Positions 1 through 8,198 of a DNA stretch of 23,148 bases are shown piece after piece. The translations under genes and the position numbers were made by a program. The DNA comes from Pseudomonadota bacterium (GTDB lineage: Bacteria; Pseudomonadota; Alphaproteobacteria; Rhodobacterales; Rhodobacteraceae). The stretch lies in contig JACZTQ010000011.1 in assembly GCA_022573605.1 (NCBI GenBank), positions 1-23,148 of the forward strand. Reading direction: 5' to 3'. The notes beneath the pieces are model-generated. The model was not told the DNA's origin. It did not search any database and worked only from the letters and a program-made list of their open reading frames with translations. Position 1 is the first letter of the stretch; every line of letters starts with the position of its first letter.

Positions 1-46
1 GGCTCGCATCCAGCGCCGGGTGAGCGGAGCACGCGCCACTGGCGCC

Positions 47-134
47 CCCCCCACTCCCTCTGGGCTTCGCAGGGGACCGTGGCCGCAGATGCGGCCGCGT
101 AAGCCCCGGAGAAGGGGTCGGGGGGGAGGCTGCG
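47..134. repeat. Interspersed 88-89 bp repeat, copy 1
   Basis: This stretch is repeated almost base for base at 7166-7254; the only differences seen are the lengths of the terminal C run and of the G run near the right end. It begins with a C-run, contains the internal palindrome GGCCGCAGATGCGGCC and ends with a G-run, so the two ends are roughly inverted and the transcript could fold. It lies about 110 bp downstream of the hyuB stop. The family is not one I recognise by name. Confidence 0.85.
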
Positions 135-213
135 GCGGTGACGCCGGGTGCCGCGGCAGGCGGGGGCCATGGGGCTTGATCGATGCGTGCCGGGGGATGG
201 CGAGGTGGGCGCC

Positions 214-233
214 GGGTGCGGCGCTGCGCACCC
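214..233. terminator. Hairpin downstream of hyuB, possible terminator
   Basis: A perfect 7-bp stem (GGGTGCG/CGCACCC) with a 6-nt loop lies about 15 bp past the hyuB stop on the transcribed (minus) side. There is no clear T-tract, so an intrinsic terminator role is an inference. Confidence 0.3.
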
Positions 234-247
234 CACGGCCGGCGCCC

Positions 248-1987
248 CTACCCCCCGCGCAGCGCCGCCGTCTCCGCCTCGTCGACCGCCAGCGGCGCGC
301 CCGCCAGCGCCACGCCGTAGAGCTCGCGCGCCTGCGCCAGGGTATATCGGCCAAGCCGGACGTCCTCCAGCACCTCGTCCGGCGGGCGGGTGAAGGGGTC
401 GCCGTAGCCGCCGCCGCCCGGCGTGCAGACCCGCACCCGGTCGCCGGGTTTGAGCGCAATATCCTGCTCCTTGGACAGATGCTCGGGGGTGTGGGGCTGC
501 CCGCCCCGCCACACCGTCACCGTGTTCGGCGCCCCGTCGGCGCCGCCCAGCGCGCCCTGCGGGCCGAACCGGCCGTGGTCCATCACAAAGCTCGCCGTCG
601 CCTCGCCCCGGCGCAGTTCCACCTCGTAGTCCAGCCCGAACCCGCCGCGATGCCGGCCGGCCCCGGCGGAGCCCTCGCGCAGGGCGTAGCGGTGGTAGAG
701 CACCGGGAACTGCTGCTCCATGATCTCGATCGGCGGGGCCTTCGAGATGCCGATGGTGGAGCAGCCGTTGGTCAGCCCGTCGTGGTCCGCATTGCCGCCA
801 TAGCCGCCGCCCGAGAGCTGATACATGACGAAATCGCGGCCCCGCTCGGGGTCGTGCCCGCCCAGGGCGAAGTTGCCGCTGGTGCCGGCGGGCGCGGCCG
901 TGACCAGCTCGGGCAAGGGCGCCACCAGCGCCGCGAACACCGCCTCGGCGATGCGCTGGCTGACCTCGGCGGCGCAGCCCGAGACCGGGCGCGGGTAGTG
1001 GGCGTCGAGGAAGGTGCCCTCGGGGCGGATCACCTTGAGCGGCTCGAACGCCCCGGCGCTGATCGGCACCTCGGGGAAGATGTGGCGCATGGCCAGGTAG
1101 ACCGAGGAAAGCGTTGTCGCCAGCACCGAGTTCATCGGCCCGAGACAGGGCGGGCTGGAGCCGGCGAAATCGAATTCCAGGTCCGGTCCCGCCTTGGTAA
1201 TCTTCAGCCGGATCTCCAGCGGCCGGTTCACCACCCCGTCGGAATCGATGTAAGCGGTCGAGCGATAGACCCCGTCGGGGATCGCCGCGATATGGGCCCG
1301 CATCTGCGCCGCCGCCCGGCGGCGCAACTCGGCGATCGCCGCCACCACGGTCGCGTCGCCGTAACGGTCGAGCAGCCGGTCGAGGCGGGCCTCGCCCACC
1401 AGCAGCGCCGCCGCCTGCGCCTTGACATCGCCGATGCGCTGCTCGGCGACCCGGATGTTGGAGCAGATGATGGCATAGATCTCCCGGTCCAGCACGCCCT
1501 GCTTGAACAGCCGCACCGGGGGCAGGCGCAGCCCCTCCTGCTCGACCGAGGTCGCCGAGGCCGAGAACCCGCCCGGCACCGCGCCGCCCATGTCCGGCCA
1601 GTGCCCGGTGTTCGACAGCCAGCAGAAAATCTCGCCGTCGCGCCAGTAGGGCCGGGCGAAGCGCACGTCCATCAGGTGGGTGCCGCCGAGATAGGGATCG
1701 TTGACGATATAGACGTCGCCCGGTTCCGGCGCCGCCACGCTGCCCTCGGCGATCATCTCGAGGATCGTCCGGGTGGAGAACTGCATGGTGCCGACAAAGA
1801 CCGGCAGCCCGCCCGCCCCCTGGGCGATCAGCGACCCGTCGGCGGCGGAATAGATGCCGTCGGAACGGTCGTTGGCCTCGGCGATCACCGGCGAGAAGGC
1901 GGCCCGCGAAAAACTCAGGTCCATTTCGTCGCAGACCTGCTGCAAGCCGGCCTGGATGACGCCGAGGGTGATCGGGTCGAGGGTCAC
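248..1987 (-). CDS. hyuB: N-methylhydantoinase B / oxoprolinase B-type subunit
   Basis: This is the B subunit (HyuB family, 579 aa, normal length) of the two-subunit ATP-dependent hydantoinase/5-oxoprolinase group, which opens cyclic amides such as N-methylhydantoin or 5-oxoproline in the cytoplasm. Family features are seen from the N-terminus: the opening MTLDPITLGVIQ, a block with EANDRSDGIYS, then GDVYIVNDPYLGGTH, LSNTGHWPDMGG, and Gly-rich C-terminal segments including TPGGGGYGDP. The start is a GTG (1987-1985) that shares GTGA with the hyuA stop codon, indicating translational coupling in a hyuA-hyuB operon. The exact substrate (hydantoin, N-methylhydantoin, 5-oxoproline or a relative such as acetophenone or acetone carboxylation) cannot be read from sequence. 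Confidence 0.93.
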   Translation of the reverse strand: MTLDPITLGVIQAGLQQVCDEMDLSFSRAAFSPVIAEANDRSDGIYSAADGSLIAQGAGGLPVFVGTMQFSTRTILEMIAEGSVAAPEPGDVYIVNDPYLGGTHLMDVRFARPYWRDGEIFCWLSNTGHWPDMGGAVPGGFSASATSVEQEGLRLPPVRLFKQGVLDREIYAIICSNIRVAEQRIGDVKAQAAALLVGEARLDRLLDRYGDATVVAAIAELRRRAAAQMRAHIAAIPDGVYRSTAYIDSDGVVNRPLEIRLKITKAGPDLEFDFAGSSPPCLGPMNSVLATTLSSVYLAMRHIFPEVPISAGAFEPLKVIRPEGTFLDAHYPRPVSGCAAEVSQRIAEAVFAALVAPLPELVTAAPAGTSGNFALGGHDPERGRDFVMYQLSGGGYGGNADHDGLTNGCSTIGISKAPPIEIMEQQFPVLYHRYALREGSAGAGRHRGGFGLDYEVELRRGEATASFVMDHGRFGPQGALGGADGAPNTVTVWRGGQPHTPEHLSKEQDIALKPGDRVRVCTPGGGGYGDPFTRPPDEVLEDVRLGRYTLAQARELYGVALAGAPLAVDEAETAALRGG

Positions 1988-4062
1988 GGCGCGGCCCCGC
2001 CGACGGTGATGAAAATGTTGCCGCCCGCGTCCCCCGCCGCCCGGTCGCCGGGCTCGATGACGATGGTGGCGTCCATTTGCTCGATCACCGCCGGGCCGTC
2101 GAGGCGCAGATCGACCGGCAGCCAGTCGCGCCAGTAGATCGGGGTGTCGCGCCAGCCGCCCCCCGACCGGCCGCCGTCGAACCAGACCGGACGCAGGCCG
2201 GTCCGCGCCTCGGCCAGGGTCGCGCGGCGCCCGGCCGGGTCGATCAGCGCCGAGAGGTCGATCTCCGGCCGGGCGCCGATCACCGAGGTGTTGAGGTTCA
2301 CCAGATTGGCCCGAATCTCCGGCAACTCGACCCGGAAACGGTTGAAATAGACCTGCTCGAACAGGCGGCGCAGCTCGTCGCGGCCGGGGGTCGGGGTCGC
2401 CAGCGCCACCCGCAGCAGGTGGGTCTGGCCGACGAACTGCATATCGACGCTGTGCACCTCGCGCACGGTCTCGACGCCGACGCGCTCCTTGCCCACCAGG
2501 CGGCGCCCCTCGGCGATCTGTTCGGCGAAGATGGCGTGGACGCGCGCCATGTCGGCCAGGTCGAGCGGCTGGTTCAGGGTGGTGACGAAATCATGGCGCA
2601 GATCGGCGACGACACAGCCGAGCGCGTTGGTGATGCCCGGCCGGGCCGGCACCAGCACGCGGGGCACCCCGAGCTCGCGGGCCAGCGCGGTGGCGTGCAG
2701 CGGCCCGGCGCCGCCGAAGGCGAACAGCGCAAAATCGCGCGGGTCCTCGCCGAGCGAGACCGAGACCATGCGCACCGCGCCGGCCATGCGCGCATTGGCC
2801 ACCTTCAGCACCGCCGCCGCCGCGCCGTCGGCATCGAGCCCGAGCGGATCGCCCAGCTCGGCCTGGAAGATCGCCCGGATCGCCTCCAGCGGGACCGGGG
2901 TCTCGACCGCGTTCAGCCGTGCCGCATCGAGCCGGCCGAGGATCAGATTGGCGTCCGAGATGGTCGGCGCCATCCCGCCGCGGCCATAGCAGATCGGCCC
3001 GGGCGCGGCGCCGGCGCTCGAAGGGCCGACCTGCAACAGCCCGGCCTGGTCGACCCGGGCGATCGAGCCGCCGCCCGCGCCCACCGTGCGCACGTCGACC
3101 ATCGGCACGTGGATCGGCATGGCGTATTCGATCTCGATCTCGTTCGAGACCGCCGGCTCGGCTCCCTTGATCAGCGCCACATCGGTCGAGGTGCCGCCCA
3201 TGTCGTAGCTGATCAGGTTCTCGACCCCGGCGCGCCGCCCGGTATAGGCCGCCGCCATCACTCCCGAGGCGGGACCGGACATCACCGTCTTGACCGCCTC
3301 GCGGGCCACCAGGCGGGCCGAGACCATGCCGCCATTGCCGGTCATCACCAGCACCTCGTTGCGGTAGCCGCGCCTGGACAGCTCGGTCCCCAGCCGCTCG
3401 AGGTAGCGTTGCAGCAGCGGCCGGACCGAGGCGTTCACCGCCGCCGTCACGCCGCGCTCGAACTCGCGGCTTTCCGACAGTAGGGCGTGGCCCATGGTGA
3501 TGTAGTCGTTGGGCCAGATCTGCGCCGCGATCTCGGCCGCCCGGCGCTCGTGGGCGGGGTTGGCGTAGGCGTGCAGGAAATGGATCACCAGCGACTCGCA
3601 GTCCGCCGCCAGCAGCGCCCGCGCCGCGTCGCGCACCCCGGCCTCGTCCAGCGCCGTGACCACCTCGCCGGCCGCGTCCATGCGCTCGGCCACCTCGAGG
3701 CGCAGGTCGCGCGGGATGATCGGGCGGAACACCCCGGTCATGCCGTAGGGCGCCGGGCGGGTGCGCCGGCCGAGCTCGAGCACGTCGCGAAAGCCCCGCG
3801 TGGTGATCAGCCCGGTGCGGCTGAGGTTGCGCTCCAGCACCGCGTTGGTGGTGGTGGTGGTGCCGTGCACGATCAGGTCGAGGGCGGGAATGTCGGCCCC
3901 GGCCGCGTCCAGCGCCGCCAGCACGCCGAAGGCCTGATTGTCGACCGTGGTGAGGGTCTTGGCCAGGCGAACCGCGCCCGTGCCGAGGTCGAGGAGCACC
4001 AGATCGGTGAAGGTGCCGCCGACATCGACGCCCGCCACCAGCGCCTTCGGGGTCTCGCTCAT
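1984..4062 (-). CDS. hyuA: N-methylhydantoinase A / oxoprolinase A-type subunit
   Basis: This is the ATP-binding A subunit (HyuA family, 692 aa, normal length) partnering HyuB. The ASKHA-type phosphate-binding motif VDVGGTFTD is at residues 12-20. A second conserved block, HGTTTTTNAVLER, is near residue 65. The hydantoinase core has SYDMGGTSTDVALI, and a later FGGAGPLHATALARELG block is typical of the family. The ATG start is supported by a strong GGAGGAG ribosome-binding site on the minus strand (plus coordinates 4072-4078, 9 nt spacing). The gene is first in the operon and overlaps hyuB by 4 nt. An 18-bp inverted repeat 26 bp upstream of the start is a likely operator. A divergent membrane-protein gene and a solute transporter operon lie beyond, which suggests uptake and hydrolysis of a cyclic amide, but this is inference. 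Confidence 0.95.
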   Translation of the reverse strand: MSETPKALVAGVDVGGTFTDLVLLDLGTGAVRLAKTLTTVDNQAFGVLAALDAAGADIPALDLIVHGTTTTTNAVLERNLSRTGLITTRGFRDVLELGRRTRPAPYGMTGVFRPIIPRDLRLEVAERMDAAGEVVTALDEAGVRDAARALLAADCESLVIHFLHAYANPAHERRAAEIAAQIWPNDYITMGHALLSESREFERGVTAAVNASVRPLLQRYLERLGTELSRRGYRNEVLVMTGNGGMVSARLVAREAVKTVMSGPASGVMAAAYTGRRAGVENLISYDMGGTSTDVALIKGAEPAVSNEIEIEYAMPIHVPMVDVRTVGAGGGSIARVDQAGLLQVGPSSAGAAPGPICYGRGGMAPTISDANLILGRLDAARLNAVETPVPLEAIRAIFQAELGDPLGLDADGAAAAVLKVANARMAGAVRMVSVSLGEDPRDFALFAFGGAGPLHATALARELGVPRVLVPARPGITNALGCVVADLRHDFVTTLNQPLDLADMARVHAIFAEQIAEGRRLVGKERVGVETVREVHSVDMQFVGQTHLLRVALATPTPGRDELRRLFEQVYFNRFRVELPEIRANLVNLNTSVIGARPEIDLSALIDPAGRRATLAEARTGLRPVWFDGGRSGGGWRDTPIYWRDWLPVDLRLDGPAVIEQMDATIVIEPGDRAAGDAGGNIFITVGGAAP

Positions 4063-4088
4063 CGGCTGCCGCTCCTCCGCCGGTTTTC

Positions 4089-4106
4089 ATTCGTATACAA
4101 ACGAAT
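4089..4106. promoter_or_regulatory. Inverted repeat upstream of hyuA, candidate operator
   Basis: ATTCGT (4089-4094) and ACGAAT (4101-4106) form a perfect inverted repeat with a 6-nt spacer containing ATAC. The centre includes GTATAC, a core seen in operators of FCD-type GntR regulators. It sits 26 bp upstream of the hyuA start. No regulator gene is present in the window, so the binding protein is unknown. Confidence 0.5.
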
Positions 4107-4209
4107 CCGCCGCGGGGCCAAGGAAAACCCGTCGGGGTGCGGGGCGCGGGCGTGTCGTGGGCGAGGATGCGAGGCTCAAAGGGTGGTCACCGGGCGCGTG
4201 CTTGCGCGC

Positions 4210-4291
4210 CGCCGCGCCCCCTCCCCATCCCTCCCCCCGGTGGGGAGAGGGAGGCGCTCCGCGCAACCGTCATTCCCGCATAAGCGGGAAT
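4210..4291. repeat. Palindromic intergenic repeats between hyuA and the divergent gene
   Basis: Two back-to-back palindromic units are seen. A pyrimidine-rich arm around 4217-4238 is imperfectly complementary to GGGGAGAGGGAGG at about 4242-4254. Further right, ATTCCCGC (4272-4279) and GCGGGAAT (4284-4291) make a perfect 8-bp stem with an ATAA loop. The second unit has the look of the REP-like palindromes common in proteobacterial intergenic DNA. Confidence 0.55.
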
Positions 4292-4332
4292 CTCCTAGGT
4301 TACCGATTCAGGCCACCGGGGGACCCGTCCGC

Positions 4333-5682
4333 ATGATCAGACTCGCTGCAATGGTGCTGTTGCTGACCCCGGCCGCCGCCCAGGCCCATGCCACCGGGCG
4401 CGGGCTGGTGCTGCTGCTGCCCACCGGGCTCTACATCACCGCCGGGGTGCTGGCGGTGCTGGCCTCGGTGGTCGCGCTCACCGTGGCGCCGGCCCGGGCG
4501 CTGCGCGCTGCCTTCCGGCTCCGCCTGGTATGGTCGCGCGCCCCCGGCGGCGGCGAGACCGCGGTCAGCCTGCTGGCGCTGGCGGCGCTGGCGGCGCTGG
4601 TTCTGACCGGCCTCTACGGCACCCGCGACCCGCTCGCCAACCCGCTGCCGCTGACCATCTGGACGATCTGGTGGGTCGGCCTCACCCTGACCCAGGCGGT
4701 GTTCGGCGATCTCTGGCGCTGGCTCAATCCGTGGACCGGGCTGCACCGCCTGATCGCCCCCGCCCCGCCGTTGCGCCTGCCGGCGCGGCTGGGCTACTGG
4801 CCCGCGGTCGCCGGCCTGCTCGCCTTCGGCTGGTTCGAACTGGTCGATATCGCCCCCGCCGACCCCACCCGTCTGGCCCGCGCCGTCGCCGCCTACTGGG
4901 CCCTGAGCTTCGCCGGCACGATCCTGTTCGGCGCCGAGGCCTGGCTGGGGCGGGCCGAGTGCTTCAGCGTCTTCTTTCGCTTCATCGCCCGGCTGGCCCC
5001 GCTGCGCGGCGCCGGCGGCGAGACCCGCGTTGGCCCGCCCGGCGCCCACCTGATCGCCCACCAGCCGCTGCCGGTCAGCGGCGCGCTGTTCCTGTTGCTG
5101 GCGCTCTCGACGGTGTCCTTCGACGGGCTGAGCAAGACCTTTTTCTGGCTCGGCCGGATCGGCGTCAATCCGCTGGCCTTCCCCGGCCGCTCGGCCGTGG
5201 TCTGGGAGAACAGCGCCGGCCTGATCGGCGCCTGGGCGGCGCTGGCGGCGGCCTTCGCGCTCTGCGTGCTGGCCGGGCTGGCGCTGGCGGGCGAGCGCGG
5301 GCGCCTCCGCGAGGCCTTCGGCCGCCTGGCGCTGGCGATCACGCCGATCGCGCTCGGCTATCACCTGGCGCACTACCTGCCGGTGCTGCTGGTCAACGGC
5401 CAGTACGCGCTGGCGGCGGGGGCGGCGCTGCTGGGCCTCGGCGAGGTCCCCGTCACCACCTCGTTCTTCAACACCGCCGCGACCGTGCGCCTGATCTGGC
5501 TGACCCAGGCCGGGGCCATCGTCGTTGGCCACATCGTCGCCGTCGCGCTCGCCCACCGGCTGGCGCTGGAGCTTCTCCCCGATCCGCGCCGCGCCGCGCT
5601 CAGCCAGCTCCCGGTTTCGGCGCTGATGGTGCTCTATACGCTGTTCGGATTGTGGCTGCTGGCCTCGCCCACCGGCGCCTGA
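4333..5682 (+). CDS. Polytopic membrane protein of unknown function
   Basis: The protein has 449 aa, with an N-terminal signal-like segment ending in AQAHA (residues 1-20) followed by many hydrophobic stretches, roughly ten predicted membrane spans. Visible conserved-looking motifs are NPWTGLHRL (about 132-140) and AEAWLGRAECFSVFF (about 201-215), plus a C-terminal block with SQLPVSALMVLYTLFGLWLL. The ATG at 4333 is chosen because the signal-like sequence starts there and a GGGGGA lies a short distance upstream; the open frame extends much further left but overlaps hyuA antisense. I do not recognise a characterised function. It resembles uncharacterised membrane proteins found in proteobacteria, some loosely annotated as fenitrothion-hydrolase-like, which I would not rely on. 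It lies just upstream of the transporter operon. Confidence 0.8.
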   Translation: MIRLAAMVLLLTPAAAQAHATGRGLVLLLPTGLYITAGVLAVLASVVALTVAPARALRAAFRLRLVWSRAPGGGETAVSLLALAALAALVLTGLYGTRDPLANPLPLTIWTIWWVGLTLTQAVFGDLWRWLNPWTGLHRLIAPAPPLRLPARLGYWPAVAGLLAFGWFELVDIAPADPTRLARAVAAYWALSFAGTILFGAEAWLGRAECFSVFFRFIARLAPLRGAGGETRVGPPGAHLIAHQPLPVSGALFLLLALSTVSFDGLSKTFFWLGRIGVNPLAFPGRSAVVWENSAGLIGAWAALAAAFALCVLAGLALAGERGRLREAFGRLALAITPIALGYHLAHYLPVLLVNGQYALAAGAALLGLGEVPVTTSFFNTAATVRLIWLTQAGAIVVGHIVAVALAHRLALELLPDPRRAALSQLPVSALMVLYTLFGLWLLASPTGA

Positions 5683-5702
5683 GCGCAAGCGCGCCAGAAT
5701 AG

Positions 5703-5762
5703 TCTGGACAATTCATTGGTGCACATACAATCTCGACGGCGGAAAAAGCACGCTCAGGAGGG
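5703..5762 (+). promoter_or_regulatory. Promoter/operator region and strong RBS of the transporter operon
   Basis: The gap before the binding-protein gene is locally AT-richer than its surroundings. It contains TGGACA and TACAAT elements separated by 15 nt (shorter than ideal), and an ATTG-N9-CAAT dyad that shares ATACAA with the hyuA operator candidate. An AGGAGGG ribosome-binding site (5756-5762) lies 6 nt before the ATG at 5769. The promoter call is tentative; the ribosome-binding site is clear. Confidence 0.4.
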
Positions 5763-5768
5763 AACGCA

Positions 5769-7088
5769 ATGGCACGGAAAACAACGCAAATTCAAACCCC
5801 GGCGGCCCGGGCGCGATCGCGCCGGTCGGTGCTGAAGGGTCTGGCCGCCACCGGCGGCGCGCTGGCCGGCGCCCAGGCGCTGCCCGGTCTCGTCCCCTAT
5901 ATCCAGGCGCAGAGCTCGGCCCCGATCAAGATCGGCTTCCAGGTCCACCGCACCGGCATCGGCGCCGCCTATGGCCGCTGGTACGACCGCACCACCACGG
6001 CCGCCGCGCGGGTCATCAACGAGGCCGGCGGGATCAACGGCCGCCCGATCGAGATCATCACCGAGGACGACGGCACCGACCCCAAGCGCGGCGCCGAGGT
6101 GGTGGAGAAATTCGCCACCCTGCACGGCTGCGACATCGCCTTCGGCACCCTGTTCAGCCATGTCGTGATCGGCTCCTCGCCGCGCGCGGGCGAGCTCAAG
6201 ATCCCCTATTTCGTGGTCTCCGAGGGGCACCACGTGGCCTCGGGCATGCTCAACCGCTACACCCTCCAGCCCGGCATCACCGACGTGAAGAGCCAGGTCC
6301 AGGCGATGGCGCCCTTCGTCCACGACAACCTGGGCAGGAAGGTCACCATGATCTTCCCCGACTTCGCCTTCGGCCACGACCACCGCGACTATTTCTCGGC
6401 GGCGCTGGAGAAGCTGGGCGGCGAGGTGGTGGCGAAGATCGCGATTCCGCCGACCGAGTCGTCCTTCACCAGGTACTTCCCCAAGATCCCGCGCGACACC
6501 GAGGTGATCTATCACGTCATGGTCGGCCCGGCGGTGCTGACCTTCGTCAAGGAGTTGGGCGAGTTCTTCGGCTCCAGCCGGCCCGAGCTGTTCGGCTTCA
6601 TCGATAGTCTCGAGGCGGTCGATATCGCCACCCCGGGGCTGGAGTTCCTCGAGGGTTCCTATTTCTGGGAGGGCAACCCGCGCTACGCCGGGGCGAACCC
6701 GTCCGAACACGACAGCTTCTATCGCGCCCAGGTCGGGGTCGACGCCGACGGCGCCTCGCTGGACGACCCCAAGGATGTCTCCACCTACGCCCATATGTGG
6801 GGCTGCTGGGAGACCCTGCACGTGGTCAAGGCGGGCATGGAGGCGGCCGGCTATCAGGGCATCGGCGACCGGGCGGCGCTGATCGAGGCGGTCGAGGCGA
6901 TGACGGACCTGCCCCACGGCCGCGCCCACCCGCAGGGCGCCAAGCTGTTCAACGGCAAGACCCACCAGGTGTTCGGCCACCAGTATATCTCGAAGGTCGG
7001 GGGCGGGCGCATGACCCTGGCCCACACCACCTCGATCGAGGACACCTTCTATCCGGACGAGGTCGATTACACCACGCAGCCGTTCTGA
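5769..7088 (+). CDS. Tat-exported ABC transporter substrate-binding protein (HAAT/LivJ-type)
   Basis: This 439-aa periplasmic binding protein of the Peripla_BP_6 (Leu/Ile/Val-type) group captures the solute for the LivHMGF-type transporter encoded downstream. The N-terminus has a twin-arginine signal, SRRSVLKGLAATGG, at residues 17-30, followed by a hydrophobic stretch and a likely cleavage after AQA near residue 48, so export should be by the Tat system. The mature part opens with PIKIGFQVHRTGIGAAYG and has the family block INEAGGINGRPIEIITEDDGTDPKRG. The start is fixed by a strong AGGAGGG site. The ligand is not readable; HAAT transporters with this type of binding protein import amino acids, amides, urea or aromatic acids, and the hyuAB neighbourhood favours an amide or hydantoin-like solute. 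Confidence 0.92.
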   Translation: MARKTTQIQTPAARARSRRSVLKGLAATGGALAGAQALPGLVPYIQAQSSAPIKIGFQVHRTGIGAAYGRWYDRTTTAAARVINEAGGINGRPIEIITEDDGTDPKRGAEVVEKFATLHGCDIAFGTLFSHVVIGSSPRAGELKIPYFVVSEGHHVASGMLNRYTLQPGITDVKSQVQAMAPFVHDNLGRKVTMIFPDFAFGHDHRDYFSAALEKLGGEVVAKIAIPPTESSFTRYFPKIPRDTEVIYHVMVGPAVLTFVKELGEFFGSSRPELFGFIDSLEAVDIATPGLEFLEGSYFWEGNPRYAGANPSEHDSFYRAQVGVDADGASLDDPKDVSTYAHMWGCWETLHVVKAGMEAAGYQGIGDRAALIEAVEAMTDLPHGRAHPQGAKLFNGKTHQVFGHQYISKVGGGRMTLAHTTSIEDTFYPDEVDYTTQPF

Positions 7089-7165
7089 CCTTGGGTTCCG
7101 GGCGCCCCCTCCCTGCTCATCCGGGAGCGCAACCGAGGGCCTCCGCGCCGCCCCCGCCGATTTCG

Positions 7166-7254
7166 CCCCCCACTCCCTCTGGGCTTCGCAGGGGACCGTG
7201 GCCGCAGATGCGGCCGCGTAAGCCCCGGAGAAGGGGTCGGGGGGGGAGGCTGCG
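7166..7254. repeat. Interspersed 88-89 bp repeat, copy 2
   Basis: This is the second copy of the repeat at 47-134, with near-complete identity across its whole length, located in the 228-bp gap between the binding-protein gene and livH. The flanking bases on both sides differ from those of copy 1, so the boundaries are sharp. Being inside the transporter operon, it would be transcribed and could act as an mRNA structure that lowers permease expression relative to the abundant binding protein. Confidence 0.85.
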
Positions 7255-7316
7255 ACAGCGCCGCAGGGCGCGGCGGGGGGACATCGAAGATGCCCGCCGG
7301 TATAAGGTTCTGAGCG

Positions 7317-8198
7317 ATGGATTTCGGCCCCTATCTGCTGCTCGCCTCGATGGAGGGCGCGGTGCAGGCCGCGGTGCTGGCGCTGATGGCTCTGGGTCTC
7401 AGCCTGGTCTTCGGGGTGATGCGGGTGGTCAACATCGCCCACGGCGAGTTCTTCATGCTGGGCGCGGTGCTGGCCTGGTGGTTCACCAGCCTGGTCGGCG
7501 GGCACCCGGCCTTCGGCTTCGCCCTGGCGCTGATCGGGGCGCCGCTGATCGTCGGGCTGGTCGCGGTGGCCGCCGACCTGCTGGTGCTGAAACGGCTCGA
7601 CTACGACCCCGAACGCACCATCGTCGCCACCATCGGCCTGCTCTACATCATCCAGCAACTGGCGCTCGAGTTCTACGGCCCCGACGCGCGGCCGGTCGCG
7701 GCGCCCTTCAGCTGGCGCATCGACCTGCCCTGGTTCGGCTATTCCGGCTACAAGCTCTTTGTCATCGCCGCCGCGGTGGTGATCATGCTGGGCGTCTGGG
7801 CGCTGCTGACCCGCACCAGGATCGGGCTGGTGATGCGGGCGACCCAGTTCGACAGCGAAACGGCCCAGGCCTTCGGCATTCCGGTCGGGCGGGTCTACAC
7901 CATGGTGTTCGGCCTCGGCGCCATGCTGGCGGCGCTGGCGGCGGTGCTGATCGTGCCGATCCAGCAGGCCCATTACCTGATGGGGGGCGATCCGCTGCTG
8001 CTCTCGTTCATCGTCGTCATCATCGGCGGCCTGGGCAGCCTGCGCGGCACCGTCGTGGCGGCGGTGCTGATCGGCATGAGCGACGGCATCATCTCGGTGT
8101 TTTTCTCGCCCACCCTGGCCAAGATCCTGGCCACCCTGCTGGTGGCGCTGGTGCTGGTCTATCGCCCCACCGGCCTGTTCGGGACCCGCACCGCATGA
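7317..8198 (+). CDS. livH: Branched-chain amino-acid-type ABC transporter permease LivH
   Basis: This 293-aa inner-membrane permease (BPD_transp_2 family) is of normal length with about eight hydrophobic spans. The family signature near the N-terminus is present: ALGLSLVFGVMRVVNIAHGEFFMLGA. The C-terminal cytoplasmic-loop motif GGLGSLRGTVVAAVLIG (contact site for the ATPase subunits) is also present. The ATG has an AAGG site 9 nt upstream. The stop codon overlaps the livM start (ATGA), so the two permease subunits are translationally coupled and should be made in equal amounts. The solute is not determined by the permease sequence. Confidence 0.95.
   Translation: MDFGPYLLLASMEGAVQAAVLALMALGLSLVFGVMRVVNIAHGEFFMLGAVLAWWFTSLVGGHPAFGFALALIGAPLIVGLVAVAADLLVLKRLDYDPERTIVATIGLLYIIQQLALEFYGPDARPVAAPFSWRIDLPWFGYSGYKLFVIAAAVVIMLGVWALLTRTRIGLVMRATQFDSETAQAFGIPVGRVYTMVFGLGAMLAALAAVLIVPIQQAHYLMGGDPLLLSFIVVIIGGLGSLRGTVVAAVLIGMSDGIISVFFSPTLAKILATLLVALVLVYRPTGLFGTRTA

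Larger units (their letters stand above)
1..247. other. Non-coding stretch downstream of hyuB
   Basis: No credible gene is seen here. The stretch carries the first copy of an 88-89 bp interspersed repeat (about 47-134) and, next to the hyuB stop codon, a small perfect hairpin: GGGTGCG at 214-220 pairs with CGCACCC at 227-233 around a 6-nt loop. The long open frame reading rightward across this stretch and through hyuB is an antisense shadow of high-GC coding DNA, rich in Arg, Ala and Gly with no recognisable domain. Confidence 0.6.

Noticed and set aside
20..2137. A 705-codon plus-strand open frame
   Set aside because: It is antisense to hyuB, very rich in Arg, Ala, Gly and His, and without a recognisable domain. 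It is a high-GC shadow frame.
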